A stretch of 64,000 nt of DNA from Jiella pelagia (lineage in GTDB: Bacteria > Pseudomonadota > Alphaproteobacteria > Rhizobiales > Rhizobiaceae), in assembly GCF_026898155.1 (NCBI RefSeq), contig NZ_CP114029.1, forward strand, positions 1,681,501 through 1,745,500, written 5' to 3'. This document shows positions 48,451 through 58,127 of this stretch, piece after piece; the stretch's first letter is position 1, and each line of letters starts with the position of its first letter. The notes beneath the pieces are model-generated. The model was not told where the DNA came from and did not search any database. It was given only the letters and a program-made list of their open reading frames with translations. The translations under genes and the position numbers were made by a program.

Positions 48451-49603
48451 TCGCGCAGAACAGTATCTTCAACGGTCGCGTAAGGTCCGGTCCCTCTGTG
48501 AAGGAGATGACACTCTCAGCAGCGTTCTGGCCAAGGTTCGCAAGGATGCAAAAAAGCTCTCGAACCCCATTTCCGTCGACCTGACGTCCCGCTGCAATCT
48601 GTTTTGCGAGGGGTGCTACTATTACGAAGGTGATGCGCAGGCCATGTCCGATGAGGAGGACATCGCCAAGTGGCGGGCCTTCTTCCGGACCGAGGCGGAG
48701 CGGAACGCCAAGTTCATCTATGTCGGCGGCGCCGAGGCGGCGCTCTATCCCGATCGCATCAGGGCCGCGGCGGAATCGGTTCCTTTTGGAATCATCGCGG
48801 CGAACGGCACGATCAGGATCCCGCGCGACATTCCCTACCGGATTGCCGTGTCCGTCTGGGGAAGCCCTGAAGATACGGCCAGACTGCGGGGTGGCGGAAC
48901 CTTCGGGAAGGCCTTGCGCAACTACGCCACCGACCCGCGCGCTGTGTTCGTCTACACGATCAACAGCCAGAACATGCACCAGATCAGTGAGGTCGCCCGG
49001 ATCATGCAGTCGGAGGGCGCCATGATGACATTCAACATGTACAGCCCGACGGAAAGCTACCTGACGAAGATCCAGAACGGATCGGCGAATGACACCTCCT
49101 TCTTCCGCCTCAGCAGCCAGGAAGACAACCTGGCGTTTTCATCGGAGGATCTGGTGACATGCCGGCATGTCGTCGATGACGTCATTGCCGAGTTTCCCGA
49201 CACGATCGTATACCCGAAAGCTTTCAACCTGGAAGTAACCCAGGACGGGCCGCTGTTCGAACTGGACGCGGAAACGGGCTATGCCACCAACTGTGCCGGG
49301 CGGCACAATGGCACCCACAAGACCATTCTCTCCACCTTGAAGGAGAGCACCAACAAATGCTGCATTCCGAACATCGACTGCGCCCAGTGCCGCTTGCTGG
49401 CGACAGTCCTGCCCTCGCGTCTGATGCCCAAGGACAAGGATGTCCAGTCGGTCGAATCGGTCCGCGACTGGTTGAACATCTGCCAGTACTGGGCGTGGTT
49501 CTTCCTGAACGAGCCCTGCAACGAGATTCCGCAACCGACAGCGTCTGGCGCCCCAACGCTCCGGCCTCACGTGACAGCAGGTGACAAGTTGGTCGGGGCT
49601 TGA
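48443..49603 (+). CDS. radical SAM protein with C-terminal cysteine cluster
   Basis: 386 residues. The radical SAM site is C51-x3-C55-x2-C58 in SRCNLFCEGCYYY, after a 50-residue N-terminal extension. A second group of cysteines near the C terminus (TNCAGRH; NKCCIPNIDCAQC) suggests a SPASM-like auxiliary iron-sulfur cluster, as in peptide-modifying maturases. The start is TTG 48443, overlapping the previous stop (TTGGCTAG) and preceded by GGAGG at seven bases; an ATG at 48368 lies inside the upstream gene with no site of its own. No precursor peptide gene was found on either side. The gene ends 58 bases before tRNA-Arg. Substrate unknown. Confidence 0.85.
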   Translation: MASRAEQYLQRSRKVRSLCEGDDTLSSVLAKVRKDAKKLSNPISVDLTSRCNLFCEGCYYYEGDAQAMSDEEDIAKWRAFFRTEAERNAKFIYVGGAEAALYPDRIRAAAESVPFGIIAANGTIRIPRDIPYRIAVSVWGSPEDTARLRGGGTFGKALRNYATDPRAVFVYTINSQNMHQISEVARIMQSEGAMMTFNMYSPTESYLTKIQNGSANDTSFFRLSSQEDNLAFSSEDLVTCRHVVDDVIAEFPDTIVYPKAFNLEVTQDGPLFELDAETGYATNCAGRHNGTHKTILSTLKESTNKCCIPNIDCAQCRLLATVLPSRLMPKDKDVQSVESVRDWLNICQYWAWFFLNEPCNEIPQPTASGAPTLRPHVTAGDKLVGA

Positions 49604-49661
49604 TTCGATGTGGCCACTGGCTGAGGAGCCGGCGCGATGGGCGTAGTCGCGTGAGAGTTGG

Positions 49662-49735
49662 TGATCCCGACGTGATTCGAACACGTGACCCTCAGATTAG
49701 GAATCTGATGCTCTATCCTGCTGAGCTACGGGACC
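49662..49735 (-). tRNA. tRNA-Arg (anticodon CCU)
   Basis: 74-base cloverleaf on the minus strand: acceptor GGTCCCG paired with CGGGATC and discriminator A, D-arm GCTC...GAGC, anticodon arm CAGATTCCTAATCTG with anticodon CCT (plus-strand bases 49699-49701), T-arm CACGTGTTCGAATCACGTG shown in full as 19 bases. No CCA is encoded. It reads rare AGG codons. Its 3' end points at the accessory genes to the left, a common insertion geometry, but no direct repeat of the 3' end was found there. The rest of the 380-base gap 49604-49983 holds nothing else recognisable. Confidence 0.95.
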
Positions 49736-49983
49736 ACTCGGGGCGGAACCATAGTCAAATCGGTCCGAAAGGCCAAGCTTGGATCGAAGGCGGCGGGCGA
49801 TATTTTAGGCTGGGCCGTCAGTGATCTTCTGGTCTTCGAAGGCTTTGGTAGTGAGCCGCGCGGCCGGCCAGCCGTGGCGTGTCGCCTTTCGTCAAACCAT
49901 TCACGCAGCACTCCAGTCCGGGAGGACCGGGCTCGGCGCGTCAGATCCTGGCGCTGCGTCTCGTGCCTTGCCGCGTCGCGGCC

Positions 49984-50626
49984 TCACCTGACGTTCCGAT
50001 CGGCCTGTGCCAGCAGCATCGCGTCGCCCTCGGCGAGCGTCACGATCACGGGCCCCGCCGCCTCGTTCGACTGGGTGAGGATCGACGTGAACGGCAGATC
50101 GACATTGGCAAGCGGCCATTTGGCGCCGTCAATCGTCAGCCCCCGCACCGCGGAAAACTTCAAAATCGAGAATTGCGCCCCCGGCTCCAGTTCGAAGCGC
50201 CGCGGCTTGGCTGACAGCGGAAAGGCCGATTCCGCACCATCGATCAGCGCAACCTCGATGCCCTGGCGGAAATAGCGCAGCGCCAGGATGAAATGGGCGA
50301 AGGCGTGGTCCGAGCGCGGGCCGCCGAGCGCGCCAACGAGGGTGATCTGCGTTGCGCCGAGCGCAATCGCCGCCTCGATGGCGAGTTCCCCGTCGGTCTT
50401 GTCCTTGTCGCTTGGAAAGGTCTCGCGCTTGACGCCAGCGAGCGCGACCGGCGGCGGCTGCGGAGCGGAATCGAAGTCGCCCACCCAGAGCCTCCGGCGA
50501 AAGCGCCAGCTCCCGCGCATGGCGGATGCCGTCATCGGCGGCGATCACCCGGGCACCCGCTACCGCCCGCCGAAGCTTTGACGTCAGGGTCACGCGGCCG
50601 GCGAGCAGGATGACGAAATGCGACAT
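49984..50626 (-). CDS. thiamine pyrophosphokinase (frame-broken)
   Basis: Transfers pyrophosphate from ATP to thiamine to make the cofactor thiamine diphosphate. Conserved segments: VIAADDGIRHARELAL, WVGDFDS with the paired aspartates, FPSDKDKTDGELAIEAA and GALGGPRSDHAFAHF. The frame slips at 50488-50494 (GAGCCTC); removal of one base gives SPELWVGDFDS in one frame and 213 residues, normal for the family. Start at 50626. Divergent from asd. Confidence 0.92.
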
Positions 50627-50897
50627 TGACGGCAAACCCTTCTGCCACGCGCCCGGCATGCGACCCACGCGCCCGCCTCGCCGGCACAAGGCATTCAGCG
50701 CGAACCCACGCTCAATGCCTGTTTTCTCGTGATTGACAAGCCCCTGGTTCCAACGCATATCGGCAGCCATGACCACACGCTCGAAGACCCGCAAAACGTC
50801 GATTGGCTGACGGCCTCGCCCCGCTTGTCTCCCCCGGGGCGGAGGACGAGCGTGCTCGATCGATCACGAAGGGGAGAGCGAGGGAAGGTCGAAATCC

Positions 50898-51929
50898 ATG
50901 GGCTACAAGGTTGCCGTCGTTGGCGCCACCGGCAATGTCGGGCGCGAAATGCTGTCGATCCTCGACGAGCGCGGCTTTCCGGCCGACGAGGTGGTCGCGC
51001 TCGCCTCGCGCCGCAGCCAGGGCACGGAGGTTTCCTTCGGCGACAAGACGCTGAAGGTGAAGCCGCTCGACCAGCATGATTTCCACGATACCGACATCTG
51101 CCTGATGTCGGCAGGCGGCGAGGTCTCCAAGCAGTGGTCGCCGAAGATCGGGGCGCAGGGCTGCGTCGTCATCGATAACTCGTCGGCCTTTCGCTACGAC
51201 CAGGACGTGCCGCTGATCGTGCCTGAGGTGAATGCCGACGCCGTTTCCGGCTTCACCAAGAAGAACATCATCGCCAATCCCAACTGCTCGACCGCCCAGC
51301 TCGTGGTCGCGTTGAAGCCGCTGCACGACTTTGCGACCATCAAGCGCGTCGTGGTTTCGACCTATCAGTCGGTCTCCGGCGCCGGAAAAGAGGGCATGGA
51401 CGAATTGTTCCAGCAGTCCCGCGCGGTCTTCGTCGCCGATCCGGTCGAGCGTAAGAAGTTCACCAAGCGCATCGCCTTCAACGTCATTCCGCATATCGAC
51501 GTCTTCATGGAGGACGGGTCGACGAAGGAAGAGTGGAAGGTGATGGTCGAGACCAAGAAGATGCTCGACCCGAAGATCAAGGTCACCTGCACGGCGGTGC
51601 GCGTGCCGGTGTTCATCGGCCATTCCGAAGCCGTCAACATCGAGTTCGACAAGCCGATCACCGCCGATGAGGCTCGCGATATCCTTCGCCAGGCGCCAGG
51701 CTGCCTCGTCATCGACAAGCACGAGGACGGCGGCTACATCACGCCATACGAGTCTGCCGGCGAGGACGCGACCTATATCTCCCGCATCCGCGAGGACCAG
51801 ACGCTGGAGAACGGCCTCAACATCTGGGTCGTCTCCGACAATCTGCGCAAGGGCGCGGCGCTCAACACGGTCCAGATCGCCGAGCTTCTGGTCAATCGCG
51901 GGCTGTTGAAGCAGAAGCACGCGGCCTGA
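50898..51929 (+). CDS. asd: aspartate-semialdehyde dehydrogenase
   Basis: Converts aspartyl phosphate to aspartate semialdehyde, the branch point to lysine/diaminopimelate, threonine and methionine. Rossmann motif VVGATGNVGREM at the N terminus, catalytic C130 in NPNCSTAQ, and VRVPVFIGHSEAVNIEF with the active-site His. 343 residues is normal. The product also feeds the carboxyspermidine pathway at 26-28 kb. Confidence 0.97.
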   Translation: MGYKVAVVGATGNVGREMLSILDERGFPADEVVALASRRSQGTEVSFGDKTLKVKPLDQHDFHDTDICLMSAGGEVSKQWSPKIGAQGCVVIDNSSAFRYDQDVPLIVPEVNADAVSGFTKKNIIANPNCSTAQLVVALKPLHDFATIKRVVVSTYQSVSGAGKEGMDELFQQSRAVFVADPVERKKFTKRIAFNVIPHIDVFMEDGSTKEEWKVMVETKKMLDPKIKVTCTAVRVPVFIGHSEAVNIEFDKPITADEARDILRQAPGCLVIDKHEDGGYITPYESAGEDATYISRIREDQTLENGLNIWVVSDNLRKGAALNTVQIAELLVNRGLLKQKHAA

Positions 51930-52215
51930 AGCCACCCGCGACGGCGACGGGTCGGCAGTGTCCGGCCTGTCGCCGTCGTACGATCGGCCCCGTCGCGGCG
52001 ACGACCGACGGGCAGACGACAAGCAGCCAACGAGCCGAAGTCGGCGCCGCTGCCGGCTCGGCGGACCTCATGGCGCCCCCGTGTCCGCAAGGCAACACAT
52101 GGCCGGAATATGCCGACGGGGGCGGAAAGCCCTAATCCAGCCAACCATGCTGTCTATCGCCGCCACGAAGGACACAGAACGGGCCGTAAGAACCCGTCCA
52201 AACTGGCTGGTCACG

Positions 52216-52878
52216 ATGAAGAAACTCGCACTTGCTCTCGCCCTCACCGCGGCCTTCGCCGGCTGCACCACCGATCCCTATACGGGCGAGCAGAAGATCT
52301 CGAACACGCTCGGCGGCGCGGGCATCGGCGCCGGCGTCGGCGCGCTCGGCGGCTACGTCATCGGCCGGGCGACCGGAACCGATGCCGGCCGTGCGGCCCT
52401 GATCGGCGCTGGTGTCGGCACCCTGACCGGCGGCGGCATCGGCCTCTACATGGACAATCAGGAAGCCAAGCTGCGCGCCCAGCTGCGCGGCACCGGCGTC
52501 TCGGTCACCCGCGTCGGCGACCGGATCATCCTCAACATGCCGTCGAACATCACCTTCCCGACCGATCAGGCCGCAATCCTGCCGGGCTTCTATCCGACGC
52601 TGAATTCCGTTGCGCTGGTGCTGGAGGAATTCGACCGCTCGATCGTCGACGTCTACGGCCACACCGACAGCCAGGGCTCGGACGCCTACAACCTGCAGCT
52701 TTCGCAGCAGCGTGCCTCCTCGGTCAGCCAGTATCTGGCGAGCCAGGGCGTCGATCCGCGCCGGCTGAACACGCAAGGCTTCGGCGAAAGCCGGCCGGTG
52801 GCGACGAACGACACCGAAGGCGGCCGCGCGCAGAACCGCCGGGTGGAGATCTCGATCTCGCCGCTGACCTCGGGCTGA
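52216..52878 (+). CDS. OmpA-family lipoprotein with glycine-zipper segment
   Basis: Outer-membrane lipoprotein of 220 residues. Start at 52216 (MKKLALALALTAAFAGC) gives a clear lipobox. Residues about 35-80 are a glycine-zipper (GGAGIGAGVGALGGYVIG), and the C-terminal 115 residues are an OmpA peptidoglycan-binding domain (VDVYGHTDSQGSDAYNLQLSQQRA, shown in part; GFGESRPVATND; NRRVEI). Similar to YiaD/YfiB-type proteins that tether the outer membrane to the wall. A strong terminator follows. Confidence 0.93.
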   Translation: MKKLALALALTAAFAGCTTDPYTGEQKISNTLGGAGIGAGVGALGGYVIGRATGTDAGRAALIGAGVGTLTGGGIGLYMDNQEAKLRAQLRGTGVSVTRVGDRIILNMPSNITFPTDQAAILPGFYPTLNSVALVLEEFDRSIVDVYGHTDSQGSDAYNLQLSQQRASSVSQYLASQGVDPRRLNTQGFGESRPVATNDTEGGRAQNRRVEISISPLTSG

Positions 52879-52900
52879 TCGGGCAGGCATCATGTCCTGA

Positions 52901-52940
52901 ACGACGAAGGCCGGGCTCGATGGGGCCCGGCCTTCGTCGT
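52901..52940 (+). terminator. intrinsic terminator after the OmpA-family gene
   Basis: ACGACGAAGGCCGGGC and GCCCGGCCTTCGTCGT form a 16-bp perfect stem around eight bases, followed by TTCGATGCTT. It lies 22 bases past the stop and could also serve the convergent small lipoprotein gene. Confidence 0.8.
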
Positions 52941-53046
52941 TTCGATGCTTGCTTCGATCGATGCTTGCGTCTTTGGATGGCGCGGCGGTCCGCGCTGGCC
53001 GCCGCCAGAGAGGCCGGCGCCGGCTCGCGGTCTTGCCGCGTTCGCG

Positions 53047-53262
53047 TCAGTAGTTGCGGCCGACCGCTCCGCCGACAACCGCACCGCCGACACCGCCGAC
53101 AATCGCGCCGCCGCTGCCGGCAATCGCATTGCCGGCCACTGCGCCGGTCGCGCCGCCGATGCCGGCGCCCGCCAGCGTCTTCTGGGTCCGGCTGCAGCCG
53201 GCGCTGATCGCCAGCCCGGCGACGAGGCTCAGGACGACGGTGCTCCTCACGATGGTCTTCAT
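53047..53262 (-). CDS. small glycine-zipper lipoprotein
   Basis: 71 residues: signal with lipobox (LVAGLAISAGC), then RTQKTLAGAGIGG and a dense glycine-zipper (GNAIAGSGGAIVGGVGGAVVGG) to the C terminus. AAGGA precedes the ATG at 53262. Proteins of this kind insert in the outer membrane and are common in stress regulons. It is convergent with the OmpA-family lipoprotein gene. Confidence 0.88.
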   Translation of the reverse strand: MKTIVRSTVVLSLVAGLAISAGCSRTQKTLAGAGIGGATGAVAGNAIAGSGGAIVGGVGGAVVGGAVGRNY

Positions 53263-53482
53263 CTCTCGATCCTTCCGGAACTCACTGATTGCTGGTGAAG
53301 GAGAATCTCGGTCGCGATGGCGAAACGGCAAGGTTATTTGACGGCGCCTTGGTGACGCAGCCTTCGTAGCCGGCCAAGGAGCCGGGTCTTTCAAACGATT
53401 TTACCCCGTCGCCGCTCTTCCGATCCCCGGCCGCCGCCGCTATGGGCAATGCAGCCAAATGTCTTGAAGGAAGGGGCACCCA

Positions 53483-54872
53483 GTGACGACACGCACCGAA
53501 ACCGATTCCATCGGCGCCATCGAGGTCGATAACGATCGCTACTGGGGCGCCCAGACGGAGCGCTCGCGCAACAACTTCAAGATCGGCATCGAACGCCAGC
53601 CGATGCCGCTGATCGTCGCGCTCGCCACCGTCAAGAAGGCTGCGGCGCGGGTCAATGCCGCCAAGGGCAAGCTGCCGGCCGAGCTGCGCGACGCCATCGA
53701 AAAGGCAGCCGACGAGATCATCGCCGGCAAGCTCGACGATCACTTCCCCCTGGTCGTCTATCAGACCGGCTCGGGCACCCAGACGAACATGAACGTCAAC
53801 GAGGTGATCTCGAACCGCGCGATCGAGATGATGGGCGGCGAGATGGGCTCGAAGAAGCCCGTCCACCCCAATGATCACGTCAATATGAGCCAGTCGTCGA
53901 ACGACGTCTTCCCGACGGCGATGCACGTCGCCACCGTCGTCGAGACGAAGGCGCGGCTCCTGCCCGCTCTCGAGACGCTGCACGCCTCGCTGGACCGCAA
54001 GGCGCAGGAATTCGACGGCATCATCAAGATCGGCCGCACCCACACCCAGGACGCGACGCCGGTCACCCTCGGCCAGGAATTCTCCGGCTATGCCATGGCG
54101 CTGCAGCTGGCGAAGAAGCGGATCGCCGACTCGCTCGACGGCGTGCTGGCGCTGGCCCAGGGCGGCACGGCGGTCGGCACCGGGCTGAACGCCCCGATCG
54201 GCTTCGATACCGAGATCGCTGCCGAGATCGCCACGCTCACCGGCCATGCGTTCCGCACCGCCGAGAACAAGTTCGAGGCGCTGGCCTCCCACGGCGCGCT
54301 GACCTTCTTCCACGGCTCGCTCAACACGCTCGCCGCCGACCTGATGAAGATCGGCAACGACATCCGCTTCCTCGGCTCGGGCCCGCGCTCAGGCCTCGGC
54401 GAACTCAACCTGCCGGCCAACGAGCCCGGCTCCTCGATCATGCCCGGCAAGGTCAATCCGACCCAGTGCGAGGCGCTGACCATGGTGGCGACGGAGATCA
54501 TGGGCCACGAGACGACGGTGACCATTGCCGCTTCGCAAGGCCATTTCGAGCCTCAACGTCTTCAAGCCGGTGATCGCCAACGCCGTCCTTTCCTCGATCC
54601 GGCTGCTCGCCGACGGCATGGAGAGCTTCGCCGAACACTGTGTCGACGGCATCGAGGCGAACGAGGAGCGGATCGCCAGCCTGATGCAGCAGTCGCTGAT
54701 GCTGGTGACGGCCTTGGCCCCGACCATCGGCTACGACAACGCCGCGAACATCGCCAAGACGGCGCACAAGAACGGCACGACACTGCGCGAGGAAGCAATC
54801 GCCTCCGGCCTCGTCTCGGGCGAGGACTACGACCGCATCGTCGATCCGCGGACGATGATCTCGCCGGCCTGA
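53483..54872 (+). CDS. fumC: class II fumarate hydratase (frame-broken)
   Basis: TCA-cycle fumarase (fumarate to L-malate), iron-independent class II type. Signature [15 protein letters not shown] near residue 318, [20 protein letters not shown] and [16 protein letters not shown]. The GTG start at 53483 follows GGAAGGGG. The frame slips at 54548-54554 (GAGCCTC); removing the extra C restores HFELNVFKPV, an almost invariant fumarase segment, and gives 462 residues. This is the clearest case that the frame break is not biological. Confidence 0.96.
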
Positions 54873-55145
54873 GACCGGGACGCCCGCCGAGCGGCGGGTG
54901 TCCGCTCGGTCGAAAGGGATGCGGGGATGCGGTCAGCGCGGCGAGAGTTTCTTTCGGATAAGCCGAGAGACTGCGCGCCACCGTCGCAGCGCACCCCGCA
55001 CCCACACCGTCGCGATTGTATCGCATTCCATTGACGATTCGTCGGTCAATTGACCCGATGCGTTGACGATCACTCTTCGCTATTTTGCCGGAATCGAAAC
55101 CGTCCCGACGGACATCCCGGCCGGGCGATCATCGGAGCCAGCCTC

Positions 55146-55526
55146 ATGAACCAGACCCTGATCCTCGCCGGCCGCATCCTCCTCGCGGCCATCTTCGTCA
55201 TTTCCGGCTTCGGCAAGCTCGCCGGCGCCGAAGGCTTCTCCGGCTATCTGGCGAGCCTGAACTTCCCCGCCCCGCTTCTCATGGCCTATCTCGTCGGCGC
55301 CTTCGAGCTTCTGGCCGGCCTTGCTGTCGCCGTCGGCTTCCAGACGCGGATCGCCGCCATTGCGCTCGCGCTGTTCTGCGTGGCCACCGGTGTCCTCGCC
55401 CATGCGGGCGATCAGACCGCGCTTCTGAAGAACATCGCGCTCGCCGGCGGCTTCCTCGTCCTCGCCGGCTCCGGCGCCGGCTCGTTCGCCCTCGACAAGA
55501 CCGCCCGCGAACGCCGCTACGCCTGA
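55146..55526 (+). CDS. DoxX family membrane protein
   Basis: Inner-membrane protein of 126 residues with four helices: LILAGRILLAAIFVISGFGKL at the N terminus is the DoxX signature. Related proteins are subunits of quinone-linked oxidoreductases or are of unknown role. Start ATG 55146; upstream 273 bases to fumC are gene-free. Confidence 0.9.
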   Translation: MNQTLILAGRILLAAIFVISGFGKLAGAEGFSGYLASLNFPAPLLMAYLVGAFELLAGLAVAVGFQTRIAAIALALFCVATGVLAHAGDQTALLKNIALAGGFLVLAGSGAGSFALDKTARERRYA

Positions 55527-55540
55527 CGGCGCCGTCGTCA

Positions 55541-56024
55541 TCATGCCTCTGCCGTTTCGCTCTCGCCGGCGGCCAGAGGCATGTTGGCCTTGTATTCCGC
55601 CTCGGCCCGTTCGGCTTCGGCCCTGGCCGAGGCGGCCGCTTCGGTGGTCGCTTCGGCGCCATCCGCTTCGGCCGCTTCGCTTGCACCAAGCGTCGTGACG
55701 TCGATCCGGGCCGTCGGCCGGTAGGGATTGGCTTCACCGCTGTCTGCGGCCTCGGGCTTTGCCGCGCCCGTCGCCTGGATCGCGGTGGAACCGCTGCTTT
55801 CCGTCGCCTTCTGGGCCTTGGCGAGTTCGGCGGTGTATTTCGTGACGAGCGCCTGCTGGGTCGTCGCCGTCTCCGTATCGCCCGCTTCTTCGGCCTCGCT
55901 CAGCGCTGCCTGGGCGGAGGCGAGCTTCTCCTTGATCGCCGCGACCTCGTCGTTGCCGGAGGCTCGTATTGTCGCTGGACAGCACGCTGCTCGTCGTCGT
56001 GCTCGATCCGATGGTCAGGGACAT
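55541..56024 (-). CDS. Ala/Glu-rich protein of unknown function (frame-broken)
   Basis: 160 residues after repair of a one-base insertion at 55959-55965 (GAGGCTC on the plus strand), which restores TSSGNDEVAAIKEKLASAQAAL. The N-terminal 20 residues are Ser/Thr-rich, followed by a likely coiled coil (about residues 25-70) and an Ala/Glu-rich tail (AEATTEAAASARAEAEAEQAEAE in part). GGAG lies 11 bases upstream of the chosen ATG. No family recognised. Confidence 0.6.
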
Positions 56025-56165
56025 CGCGCTGCTCTCCACTCGCTGGGTCGTTGAAAATACGACCATCAGCTAGCGGTAAAATTCTCAACGAGGCCTTGCC
56101 GCAGGCGTTCCGAAAGGTTTCGTCCTGTTACGAAACATGTCCTGACGCGACAAGCCGCTCCGCCG

Positions 56166-56858
56166 TCAGCGCGAGAAACGGGCGGCGAGTTCGTCGCAGG
56201 CGGCGACCTCTGCAGGCTCGTGCGGCCGCGCATGGGAGCGGACGAGACAGGCCTCCGACTTGAGGATCACGCCGTCGGCGAGGATCTTCAACTGGTTGGC
56301 CAGGAGCGTGGAGCCGGTCGAGGTGATGTCGACTATGATGTCGGCCGAGCCCGCCGCCGGCGCGCCCTCGGTGGCACCGAGGCTTTCCACGATGCGATAG
56401 CTCTGGATGCCATGGGTGCGGCTGAAGAAGCCTTGCGTCAGGCGCCAGTATTTCGTCGCGATGCGCAAGCGGCGCCCATGGCGCGCCCGGAACGAGCCGG
56501 CGACGTCGCCGAGATCGGCCATGGACTGAACATCGACCCAGGCCTCGGGCACCGCGACGACGACGTCGGCATGGCCGAAGCCGAGCCGCGCGACGACGGC
56601 CGCGGCTCTATCGGGCTCGGGGATCGTCTCGCGGATCAGGTCCTCGCCGGTGATGCCGAAATCAATCGTCCCGTCCCGCAGTTCGCGGGCGATCTCCGAG
56701 GCCGACAGCAGCAAGACCTCCAGCCCGTCGAAGCCCTCGACCTGGGTGCGATAGGAGCGGGTCTCACCGGCAGAGACATCGACGCCGGCGCTCTTCAAAG
56801 CCTCCAGCGACTTCTCCATCAGCCGGCCCTTGGAGGGAATGGCGAGGGTGATGGTCAT
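56166..56858 (-). CDS. hisG: ATP phosphoribosyltransferase, short form
   Basis: First step of histidine biosynthesis (ATP + PRPP). The 230-residue length is the short HisG form that lacks the regulatory domain and needs His[14 protein letters not shown] at the N terminus, [27 protein letters not shown] and [14 protein letters not shown] (PRPP loop region) are conserved. hisZ is encoded just upstream on the same strand, 142 bases away. Confidence 0.95.
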   Translation of the reverse strand: MTITLAIPSKGRLMEKSLEALKSAGVDVSAGETRSYRTQVEGFDGLEVLLLSASEIARELRDGTIDFGITGEDLIRETIPEPDRAAAVVARLGFGHADVVVAVPEAWVDVQSMADLGDVAGSFRARHGRRLRIATKYWRLTQGFFSRTHGIQSYRIVESLGATEGAPAAGSADIIVDITSTGSTLLANQLKILADGVILKSEACLVRSHARPHEPAEVAACDELAARFSR

Positions 56859-57000
56859 GCGGGCGCTCCGTCGTGACTGCATAAACGGATACGGCCGGGG
56901 TTCACGGGCGCTCCCGGATTCGAAGAGGTTTCCGCCGGTGGCAGCAGACCGTCGAGCGTCACGCCCGAGCCGCCCCCCGCCAAGACACCGTCTGCGGACG

Positions 57001-58122
57001 TCATTTCGCCACCGCCGCGATCCGGTCGAGCCACAGCGAGAAGCCGACCGCCGGGATCGGCGTGTCGGCGCCGAGGATGGTCATCAGCCGGTCGTAGCGC
57101 CCGCCGCCGGCGAGCGGATCCTCGGCGCCCCGTTCCCGCGCCTCGAAGACGAGGCCGGTGTAATAGTCGATCGGCCGGCCGAAGGCGGCGCGGTAGGTGA
57201 CGCGGGACAGATCCACATTCGCGGCGCGCAGCGCAAGGTTGCGCGTCTCGAAGGCCGTCATCGCCCGGCCGAGATCGAGCCCCGCCGTTCCCATCACCGC
57301 GCCGAGCCGCTCGCCCGCCTGATCGAGCGGACAGTCGATGGCGAGAAAATCCTGCAGCAATTGCAGCGGCCCCTCGCCGAGCCTCGCTTCGGCCACGGCG
57401 ACCTTTTCGATCAGCCGGGCGGCGATCTCGCCGGGCGAGCGGCCCGAATGGGACGGCAGGCCCGCCTCTTCCATACGGCCGCGTATGAGACGCGTCAGCG
57501 CGCCCTCCTCGCGGTCGCGGGCAAGTTCGATCAATTGCGCCTCGATGCCTTCGAGCGCATGCTCCGGCCCCTTGGACAGGCTTTCGAGCGCGGCGCGCAG
57601 CTGGCCGTCATGGCCGAAGGTGCGGATCAGCCGGCGCTGCCAGCCCTCGGGCAGGCCGAGCGCCCGCAGCACCGCCTCGAACAGGCCCTGATCGCCAAGG
57701 ATGACGTCGAGGCCGTCCAGCGAAACGCCGCAGGTTTCGAGGCTCGCCAGCGCGTCGGCGACGGTGCGGGCATCGGCGGTGGCGCGGTTGTCCTCGCCGA
57801 GATCCTCGATGCCGGCCTGGACGAACTCAGCCGGCCCGTCGGCCCGCTGGCGAAAGACCTGGCCGCGATAGGAGTAGCGCCGTGGCAGATCGGCACCCTC
57901 GGCGATGTGCCGCATGCAGACGGGGATGGTGAAATCCGGGCGCAGGCAAAGGTTCTCGCCGCCCTCCCCGCGGGTGAGGAAGATGCGCCGGCGCAGCGCC
58001 TCGCCGGCCGCGTCGAGATAGGGCTCGGCCGGCAGGATGATCGCGGTCTCGGCCGGCGCCGCGCCGCGCGTGGCGAACAGCTGGTCGAGCGCCTCGCCCA
58101 TGGTTTGCTCGGTCGCCGGCAC
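57001..58122 (-). CDS. hisZ: ATP phosphoribosyltransferase regulatory subunit
   Basis: HisZ is a catalytically inactive histidyl-tRNA synthetase paralogue that activates and feedback-regulates short-form HisG. Class II synthetase motifs remain: [19 protein letters not shown] segment, [13 protein letters not shown] (motif 2) and [21 protein letters not shown]. Start is uncertain: GTG 58122 overlaps the hisS stop region, ATG 58101 lies seven codons further in. About 373 residues. Direct linkage to hisS fits their shared origin. Confidence 0.93.
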   Translation of the reverse strand: MPATEQTMGEALDQLFATRGAAPAETAIILPAEPYLDAAGEALRRRIFLTRGEGGENLCLRPDFTIPVCMRHIAEGADLPRRYSYRGQVFRQRADGPAEFVQAGIEDLGEDNRATADARTVADALASLETCGVSLDGLDVILGDQGLFEAVLRALGLPEGWQRRLIRTFGHDGQLRAALESLSKGPEHALEGIEAQLIELARDREEGALTRLIRGRMEEAGLPSHSGRSPGEIAARLIEKVAVAEARLGEGPLQLLQDFLAIDCPLDQAGERLGAVMGTAGLDLGRAMTAFETRNLALRAANVDLSRVTYRAAFGRPIDYYTGLVFEARERGAEDPLAGGGRYDRLMTILGADTPIPAVGFSLWLDRIAAVAK

Positions 58123-58127
58123 GAGGC

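Noticed and set aside
45927..49735. Possible attL/attR direct repeat between the spoVR-side repeat (TGATCCCGA) and the tRNA-Arg 3' end (TGATCCCGA)
   Set aside because: Only nine bases match and the left copy belongs to a dispersed palindromic repeat family; no integrase gene is present.
54548..54554. fumC, rsmD, thiamine pyrophosphokinase and others as true pseudogenes
   Set aside because: All breaks share one motif and one-base change, and the restored proteins are fully conserved; simultaneous loss of so many core genes is implausible.
54548..54554. Programmed ribosomal frameshifting at the recurrent motif
   Set aside because: GAGCCTC/GAGGCTC is not a slippery heptamer, the genes are unrelated, and the shift is needed in families that never use recoding.
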